Shown one piece after another: positions 58,551 to 64,000 of a DNA stretch of 64,000 nt. The notes below the pieces were generated by a model that did no database searches, was not told the DNA's origin, and saw only the letters and a list, made by a program, of their open reading frames with translations. The stretch is taken from the NCBI GenBank assembly GCA_022484595.1, contig JAKVLB010000003.1, positions 124,001-188,000 on the forward strand, given 5' to 3'. Each line of letters starts with the position of its first letter. Position 1 is the stretch's first letter. Source of the stretch: Mageeibacillus sp. (GTDB taxonomy: Bacteria; Bacillota; Clostridia; Saccharofermentanales; Saccharofermentanaceae). Both the position numbers and the translations under genes were made by a program.

Positions 58551-58762
58551 CCTTCAACAACAAAATTAAACTTTGGACAAAGCTTTAATTAAGAGTAACA
58601 AAAGCGGCAAAAACTTCTGCTAACATGGTTTATCTTACCGCACCGCTCATTTTAAACAACCGGAAAAGCCTTGTTATTAATACCAAAAATAGAGTCGGCA
58701 GAAAAACTAAAATATACAATTTATCAATCCATTGTGACAAATTGCCTGCCAAAAAAGCAGAT

Positions 58763-58810
58763 AAAAACCCCGCTTTAGACAATCTGCCGAAACAAATTAT
58801 AGAAGCGGGG
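58763..58810 (-). terminator. Terminator of glgP
   Basis: CCCCGCTT and AAGCGGGG pair across 27 bases, followed by TTTTTATC on the minus strand, 23 bases after the glgP stop. Confidence 0.8.
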
Positions 58811-58832
58811 CCTGATTCAATTTACTGAATAA

Positions 58833-61214
58833 TCAGATCTTCTGGGGTTCAATCTTCCAGATCTCGTCTGCATATTCCTTGATGGTACGGTCAGAAGAGA
58901 ACTTGCCTGAATTGCAGATGTTAATCCAGCACATTCTGGCCCACTTGATCTCGTCCTTAAAATCCCTGTACATTCTGTCGCAGGTCTTGCGATAGTCATC
59001 GAAATCGCCGAGTACATAATAAGGATCACCCGGCTGCCAGTTGGAGCCGTAGAGGAGACCGTTGAACAGGTCATTGAACATTCCGGATCCTTCATCATTA
59101 AATGTTCCGTCAATGAGTCTGTCAAGGCACTTCTTGAGACCGGGTATATTCTCGTACTGCCACTTAGGATTGTAATATGCCTTGGTCGCAGTCATATCCT
59201 GAGCTCTGCATCCGAATATATAGATGTTATCGTTGCCAACACTCTCAGCAATCTCTACATTCGCGCCGTCCAGAGTTCCCAATGTCACCGCACCGTTCAT
59301 CATAAACTTCATGTTGCCGGTGCCTGATGCCTCAAGGCCTGCGGTTGAAATCTGTTCAGAGACATCTGCTGCCGGGAACATCTTCTCGCCGATTGAGACA
59401 TTATAATTCTCAACGAACACAACCTTGAGTCTGCCCTTCATCTTGGGGTCGGAATCAATGAGATCTGCAATCTCATTGATAAGCTTTATTATTGCCTTTG
59501 CCCTGAAATATCCGGGTGCAGCCTTGGCAGCGAAAAGAATGGTAACAGGCGGTATATCAAGCTTCGGGTTCTCTTTAATTCTGTCGTAGAGATTCAACGC
59601 ATAGAGCGCATTCAGGAGCTGTCTCTTGTATTCATGAAGACGCTTGATCTGTACGTCATAGCACGAATCCGGGTTGAGCTCGATCCCCTTTGTCTTAGCA
59701 AGATAGTCAGCAAAATTCTTCTTGTTGTGCTTCTTGATTGTAATGAATTTCTTCATTACAGCTTCGTCATCCGCAAACTTCTCAAGCTGCTTCAGACGAT
59801 CCAGATCGGTAACCCACTTGTCGTCTCCCAAAAGATCGGTGATGAGCGCCGACAACTCCGGATCGCAGGCTCTGAGCCATCTTCTCGGAGTAACTCCGTT
59901 CGTCTTGTTTGAGAACTTCTCCGGATAGATTCCGTACCAGTCCTTGAGCGTGTCAGTCTTGAGAATCTCGGTATGAAGTTCAGCGACACCGTTTACTGAA
60001 TGAGCTGCGTAAATCGCAATCCACGCCATATGAATTTTACCGTCGCCAAGCGGAGAAAGCTTGTCAATAAGTTCCGAATAAAGTCCTGCATCGTACATCT
60101 CGGCACGGAACTGGTTATTGATACCCTCGATAATCTCAAAAATTCTCGGGAACAGGAAGCGGAAAATAGATACATCCCACTTCTCAAGAGCCTCAGCCAT
60201 GATAGTATGGTTTGTATACGCAAAGGTATCCTTTACAATATTCCATGCTTCTTCCCACTTCATGCCGTTCTCATCCACCAGAAGCCTCATTAGCTCCGGG
60301 ATAGCGATAACCGGATGGGTATCGTTGAGCTGGATAGTGTTGTACCTGGCGAAATCATGCATATCTTCACCATGGTTCTTTTTATATCTGTAGATAATAT
60401 CCTGGAGTGAAGCGGATACGAAGAAATACTGCTGTCTTACTCGAAGAACCTTTCCGTCGTATGAAGTATCGTTAGGATAGAGAACTCTCCAGATATCCTG
60501 AACACGGTTGCGCTCAATGACTGCATTGTCAAATCTCTGTGAATTAAAAAGACTGAAGTCAAACTCCTGCGCAGGCTCGGCCTTCCAGAGTCTCAGAAGA
60601 TTGACATTCTTCGTATCATAACCGGTGATGGGCAGATCGCAGGGGATTGCCCAGACATCAATATCCTGGTAATGAACCTTGACCTTGCGGTCATATCTTG
60701 CAACGATAAACGGATAACCGTGCTCCATCCAGGAATCAGGATACTCATTCTGGAAACCGTTCTCGATGGCTTGTCTGAAGAGCCCGTAGCGGTAAAGAAT
60801 TCCGTATCCGGTTACCGGAAGATTCATTGTCGCGCATGAATCAAGGAAACATGCCGCAAGTCTTCCCAAGCCGCCGTTGCCCAATGCCGGATCTGTCTCT
60901 TCCTCAAGAATATCGGTAAGATTGAGTCCGAAAGAATTCAGTGCTTCCTTTGCCTGATCGTATATTCCCAGATTAACAAGGTTGTTCAGCATTGAACGGC
61001 CTTCAAGAAACTCTGCGGAAAAATAATGAGCCTGTCGGCCCTCGTTGTATCTCTGTCTGGTTTCAATCCAGTTATCAGAGATAATCTCGACAATGCTTTT
61101 AGCAAGCGCCGTCCAGTAATCCCTGGGCGTAGCCTGCTCGAGACTCATTCCTGTCTCGGCCTTTACATGTGATTGCATCATCGATTCCAGTTGTTTTGCG
61201 GTAATTGTTGCCAT
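58833..61214 (-). CDS. glgP: Glycogen/starch phosphorylase
   Basis: A 793-residue PLP enzyme that releases glucose-1-phosphate from alpha-glucans. Family blocks are YFSAEFLEGRSMLNNL, EEETDPALGNGGLGRLAACFLDS, GYGILYRYGLFRQ, QLNDTHPVIAIPELMRLLVDE, KTNGVTPRRWL, and the PLP-lysine loop EASGTGNMKFMMNGAVTLGTLDGANVEI (Lys near 635). Length is normal for the family. Ribosome site weak (GAAGAA). It has its own extended -10 promoter and terminator. It is part of storage polysaccharide use; no glgA, glgB or glgC are in the window. Confidence 0.97.
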   Translation of the reverse strand: MATITAKQLESMMQSHVKAETGMSLEQATPRDYWTALAKSIVEIISDNWIETRQRYNEGRQAHYFSAEFLEGRSMLNNLVNLGIYDQAKEALNSFGLNLTDILEEETDPALGNGGLGRLAACFLDSCATMNLPVTGYGILYRYGLFRQAIENGFQNEYPDSWMEHGYPFIVARYDRKVKVHYQDIDVWAIPCDLPITGYDTKNVNLLRLWKAEPAQEFDFSLFNSQRFDNAVIERNRVQDIWRVLYPNDTSYDGKVLRVRQQYFFVSASLQDIIYRYKKNHGEDMHDFARYNTIQLNDTHPVIAIPELMRLLVDENGMKWEEAWNIVKDTFAYTNHTIMAEALEKWDVSIFRFLFPRIFEIIEGINNQFRAEMYDAGLYSELIDKLSPLGDGKIHMAWIAIYAAHSVNGVAELHTEILKTDTLKDWYGIYPEKFSNKTNGVTPRRWLRACDPELSALITDLLGDDKWVTDLDRLKQLEKFADDEAVMKKFITIKKHNKKNFADYLAKTKGIELNPDSCYDVQIKRLHEYKRQLLNALYALNLYDRIKENPKLDIPPVTILFAAKAAPGYFRAKAIIKLINEIADLIDSDPKMKGRLKVVFVENYNVSIGEKMFPAADVSEQISTAGLEASGTGNMKFMMNGAVTLGTLDGANVEIAESVGNDNIYIFGCRAQDMTATKAYYNPKWQYENIPGLKKCLDRLIDGTFNDEGSGMFNDLFNGLLYGSNWQPGDPYYVLGDFDDYRKTCDRMYRDFKDEIKWARMCWINICNSGKFSSDRTIKEYADEIWKIEPQKI

Positions 61215-61274
61215 TTAACAATTCTTCAGCGTTTACAAAAACGCCTACTGCCCTCTCATTTAGAATCAACAGTT

Positions 61275-61303
61275 ATTTTAGCAGTAATAAACTAAGTGTG
61301 CAA
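61275..61303 (-). promoter_or_regulatory. Promoter of glgP
   Basis: Minus strand: -35 TTGCAC (61298-61303), 17-base spacer, -10 TAAAAT (61275-61280) preceded by TGC. A small inverted repeat GCGTTT/AAACGC follows close to the start codon. The remaining part of the 61215-61502 gap must contain the promoter of the plus-strand operon. Confidence 0.7.
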
Positions 61304-61502
61304 TTTTTTAGGCAATTTTCTTCAAAATATCAATTAAAATAGACGATATGGTCACTTTTTAGAGTCATTTAACGTACTTATACTACTTTTTGGTAACTAT
61401 TGGCACAGCAAAAACTTCATTCGTTTACACCTTTATCAAGGTTGTAATTAGCTCTTTTATATATTAAACTCCATAATAACGAATCCGGAAGGCGAACTGC
61501 TT

Positions 61503-62399
61503 ATGTCTTATGTATTTTATCTGATTTCTATACCGGCGGCAATTATTCTCGGCACTCTCATGGGTGTGGTTATCACCTCACTTTTCAACATTCTCCCTGA
61601 GAAATGGCTCCAGGACTACGGGGTCAAAGAGTCGGACTGCAACTACAGAGTATCAAAGAGAATGCACAGATATCCGGAAGGTGTCGTTGCGGCACTGATG
61701 TGTTCGGCATTCTATATTGTCGCTCTCATTTTTTGCAAGCAGCTCTATTTTGACTCTTTCAAGCCGCTTCACATTCTTGTTCTGATTCTGCTGATTCCGG
61801 CTCTCGTACTTGTCATGATGTCGGATCATCTGAACCGTATCATTCCTGACCAGTTCTCAATCTGGATAGCACTTTGCGGAATGCTATCAATCGCTGCGGA
61901 CTTATCGGAGTCATCGGTCTGGTTCTCTTCCGAAGCAGGCTGGTATATGCCTGTTGTCAACAAGATTGCGGGAGCGCTGATAGGCGGTGGAGCACTTTGG
62001 CTTATAGGATTTCTTACGTTGACATTCAGCGGTCATGAAGGAATGGGACAGGGTGATATGCGTCTTCTCGCGGCAACCGGGCTCATTACCGGATGCTACG
62101 GACTTGTCGTTCTTACATATGTTGCTATATTCACGGCGGTTATTTTCGCTGTGCCGAAGCTGATAAGCAAACAGCGCAGGCTGAGGCGAGAAGAAGAAGA
62201 AATTCGCAGATCGCCAAACCCTCAGAAGACGCGCCGCGCGCTGGCGATTAAGAAAGCGCGCATGCATTTCGCGGATGACCCGGACTATCTGGCGTTCGGA
62301 CCTTTCCTTGCTCTGGGTTGCGGAATATTCGCAGTGATGGAACCGTACTTTTTCAATATGATGTATAACACAATACGCGTTCTGGGGGCATGGTTCTGA
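61503..62399 (+). CDS. Prepilin peptidase (type A24 aspartic protease)
   Basis: A 298-residue polytopic protein with the two catalytic aspartate motifs of type IV prepilin peptidases: VMMSDHLNRIIPDQFSIW (Asp near 109) and GHEGMGQGDMRLLAATGL (GxGD, Asp near 185). A cytoplasmic loop (RRLRREEEEIRRSPNPQKTRRALAIKKARMHF) precedes the motif FGPFLALGCGI of the family. It lacks the N-terminal cysteine-rich methylase domain. It should process pilin or pseudopilin leader peptides. It is first in the plus-strand operon and starts after GGAAGG. Confidence 0.85.
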   Translation: MSYVFYLISIPAAIILGTLMGVVITSLFNILPEKWLQDYGVKESDCNYRVSKRMHRYPEGVVAALMCSAFYIVALIFCKQLYFDSFKPLHILVLILLIPALVLVMMSDHLNRIIPDQFSIWIALCGMLSIAADLSESSVWFSSEAGWYMPVVNKIAGALIGGGALWLIGFLTLTFSGHEGMGQGDMRLLAATGLITGCYGLVVLTYVAIFTAVIFAVPKLISKQRRLRREEEEIRRSPNPQKTRRALAIKKARMHFADDPDYLAFGPFLALGCGIFAVMEPYFFNMMYNTIRVLGAWF

Positions 62400-63403
62400 T
62401 GGAACAGATAATCGGTTTTCTTAGAAGAAACTTCGTGATTCCGAATCCTATGAACTGGGGATATCCGGTTCTTTTCGCCGGAATCGGCTCGATAATATCT
62501 TTTCTTGTCTCAAAAGCTGCCTTCAATTTTCTTCCGTTCTCATCGACTTCAATTGTTGGATGCACGTTGATCACCATTTTGTTTGTACTCGCGGCGTTTA
62601 TTATGCCGGCTGTCTTTCTGTCAGGAATGACCTCGGATGACATCGCCGGACGTTACACCGGAATCGGCGTACTGCTTATGTCTTTTCTGTCCGGCGCGCC
62701 GGTCTACCTTATAGACACAGCCTGTCGCAATATAATTACCTATCTTTGGATGCGGAGCGGCAATTCCGTCGTCTTTCCGCTTACTTTCTATTACAACGCG
62801 GAGTCAGGATTATCAGTTCTCGGACTTGAGTTTCTGACAGACACTTTGATTCCAGCAATCGGTATGTCATTGTTTTTCTACGGACTGCTTTGGTCCTGCT
62901 TCAAGCCTTCTCAGCGCAAAGCCGCCGCGCTCATAATTCCGCTTCTTTATGCTGCTTTCAGTTTTGATTTTCTTGGTTTGGTCGGCGTTATTGTCACCGG
63001 ATGGTGGCTTCTTACTCTCCGCCGCAACATAGACAATATCTGGGGACCAATCCTATGTCTGATTGGATCACGCGCTACCGGCATCATCATAGGCAGTATA
63101 ATTTCTCCTGTTGACATAACTTCATTAAGAACTTATCAGGACATTTCAATATCCTGTTTTTATGCGGCGGCACCGGCAATTGTTGTCGCAGTTATTCTTT
63201 TCGCCTTTTTTCTTAAGACACTCGGCGAATTTAACTACACATACAACAACAGCATCTACGGAGACAATCTTGATGCGGACTATCTGTCTTCACGCGAACA
63301 CTTCGCGCCTTCGGCACTGAAAGGCTTCAATGTGGCCGCGCTTATCGGAGTAATCATCTGCGCAGTCATCTGGATCATGCTTTATAAAGGAGTCAGACCA
63401 TGA
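62399..63403 (+). CDS. Polytopic membrane protein of unknown function
   Basis: A 334-residue protein with eight or so hydrophobic segments (VLFAGIGSIISFLVSKAAFNFLPF, VGCTLITILFVLAAFIMPAVFLSG, MGVLLMSFLSGAPVYLIDTACRNIITYLWM and others). I recognise no family. Its ATG (62399) overlaps the stop of the prepilin peptidase, so it is coupled to it. The next gene overlaps by 4 bases. It might take part in the same export or surface pathway. Confidence 0.7.
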   Translation: MEQIIGFLRRNFVIPNPMNWGYPVLFAGIGSIISFLVSKAAFNFLPFSSTSIVGCTLITILFVLAAFIMPAVFLSGMTSDDIAGRYTGIGVLLMSFLSGAPVYLIDTACRNIITYLWMRSGNSVVFPLTFYYNAESGLSVLGLEFLTDTLIPAIGMSLFFYGLLWSCFKPSQRKAAALIIPLLYAAFSFDFLGLVGVIVTGWWLLTLRRNIDNIWGPILCLIGSRATGIIIGSIISPVDITSLRTYQDISISCFYAAAPAIVVAVILFAFFLKTLGEFNYTYNNSIYGDNLDADYLSSREHFAPSALKGFNVAALIGVIICAVIWIMLYKGVRP

Positions 63404-64000
63404 ACGATACCGAAAGATTTAACCACGATCGCGCGTCAGTAATGTCTATGATTAAGTTCATCCTGATGATTGGCATCATCGGGGCATTATGCTGGCTCGG
63501 TACCAAGATTTTCGTGATTCTTGTACCGTTCCTCATAGGTTTCCTGCTTGCTAAGACATCTAACATAATAGCATCTCCGATTGCAGGACTCTTTACAAAG
63601 AGCGACCCTTCAAAAATCAGACCCGGACAGAAGAAGTCAACACGTACCAAAGTTGCGAGCTGTGTATATGCCATTCTGATAATCCTGCTGCTGATAATCG
63701 TTGTTTTTATCTGTATAGCTCTTATCGCTCAGGCGAATAACCTCATCGAAAAGATTGCAGGTCTTGCCGGCGGCTTTGATTTCTCGTCAATAAGCATCTG
63801 GCTTGACTCACTGGCACAGAGAAGCAACGGAATCATAAAACCTGAAATGACAGAGACGTTTAAAGACAGTCTCAATGACATGGGCAACAACATAGTCTCA
63901 GCTATTCCTTCTGTCCTGACGAGATTCCTGTCATCAGTATGGAACCTTATAGGCAATATTCCTTACGGGGTATTCTTCGTGATAAGCATCATTCTCAGCG
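63400..64000 (+). CDS. AI-2E family transporter (PerM/YtvI-like), cut by the right edge
   Basis: The first 200 residues of a membrane protein: MNDTERFNHDRASVMSMIKFILMIGIIGALCWLGTKIFVILVPFLIGFLLAKTSNII, followed by a basic loop and a second pair of helices, then an amphipathic region (AQANNLIEKIAGLAGGFDFSSISIWLD) and SVWNLIGNIPYGVFFVISIILS. This N-terminal hairpin-plus-helix layout is that of the AI-2E/PerM permease family. The start overlaps the previous stop by 4 bases, with AAAGGAG upstream. The C-terminal half lies outside the window. Confidence 0.8.
   Translation, partial: MNDTERFNHDRASVMSMIKFILMIGIIGALCWLGTKIFVILVPFLIGFLLAKTSNIIASPIAGLFTKSDPSKIRPGQKKSTRTKVASCVYAILIILLLIIVVFICIALIAQANNLIEKIAGLAGGFDFSSISIWLDSLAQRSNGIIKPEMTETFKDSLNDMGNNIVSAIPSVLTRFLSSVWNLIGNIPYGVFFVISIILS

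Larger units (their letters stand above)
58362..58832 (-). other. 471-base gap with two terminators and no firm gene
   Basis: Between the surface-protein gene and glgP lie a terminator of glgP (58763-58810) and a second one (58517-58550), both on the minus strand, about 215 bases apart. The piece between them contains a 36-codon hydrophobic frame from a TTG at 58740 to a stop at 58630, with no ribosome site. A plus-strand frame at 58625-58828 shows no family pattern. The region before the surface gene is A/T-rich and should contain its promoter. Confidence 0.5.

Noticed and set aside
58625-58828. Plus-strand frame of 67 codons downstream of the glgP terminator
   Set aside because: No ribosome site, no family pattern, Lys/Asn-rich composition from A/T-rich DNA, and it runs through the glgP terminator.

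Overview
The window is a stretch of chromosome from a low-to-mid GC member of the Bacillota, class Clostridia. The evidence is AGGAGG-type ribosome sites throughout, families typical of Clostridia (DUF6472, DUF1893, PadR with DUF1700 and DUF4097, Maff2, DUF4315), a short clostridial ThiC, a TPP riboswitch and a Tn1549-type conjugation module. The fumarate reductase and several iron-sulfur oxidoreductases suit an anaerobe of gut or rumen type. I cannot name a genus. Most genes lie on the minus strand, and both window edges cut a gene (a histidine phosphatase on the left, an AI-2E-type permease on the right).

Core region 1 (1-26.6 kb). A minus-strand operon runs ECF S component, DUF1893, fumarate reductase/succinate dehydrogenase membrane, flavoprotein and Fe-S subunits, then a histidine phosphatase. 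Next come an autoregulated MarR gene, a small Cys-rich DUF6472 protein, HU with a strong promoter and terminator, and a PadR-DUF1700-DUF4097 envelope operon. The thiamine operon thiM-thiE-thiD-thiC follows; it has a complete leader of promoter, TPP aptamer and intrinsic terminator. Then come DHH and HAD phosphatases, an MFS carrier divergent from a LacI-type sensor/GGDEF fusion, and a reductive stress regulon: an AdhR/NmlR-like MerR with Cys52, a flavodoxin, an acetyltransferase and a ferredoxin-type aldo/keto reductase. Both promoters of this regulon have a 19-bp spacer carrying the same dyad. After an SMR pump and a YhfC protease, metE-metF lie downstream of a LysR gene and a Met-box-like site.

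Accessory region (26.6-51.3 kb). The left part holds an AT-rich CPBP protease gene, a chimeric open reading frame (the front of a GNAT acetyltransferase joined to the back of a DUF262/GmrSD-type protein), an SDR, and a thioredoxin/ArsP-like permease/ArsR cassette with three dyad operators. From about 32.0 to 51.0 kb lies a Tn1549-like conjugation module: TTRAP, ArdC-like, DUF5688, TopB, DUF4366, DUF4315, NlpC/P60, VirB4, PrgI, TrbL-like, Maff2, VirD4, PcfB, a DnaD-type replication protein and a zinc-ribbon protein. A DUF134-NifX metal/cofactor regulator is inserted in it. I see no relaxase, integrase or excisionase, so this is probably a truncated or decaying element whose right end abuts the lysS terminator.

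Core region 2 (51.3-64 kb). Here are lysS-greA, guaB, a membrane GGDEF protein, a large secreted protein with a sortase-like tail, and glgP. A plus-strand operon follows with a type A24 prepilin peptidase, a polytopic membrane protein and an AI-2E family permease. Coordinates of regulatory sites were counted by hand and may be off by a base.
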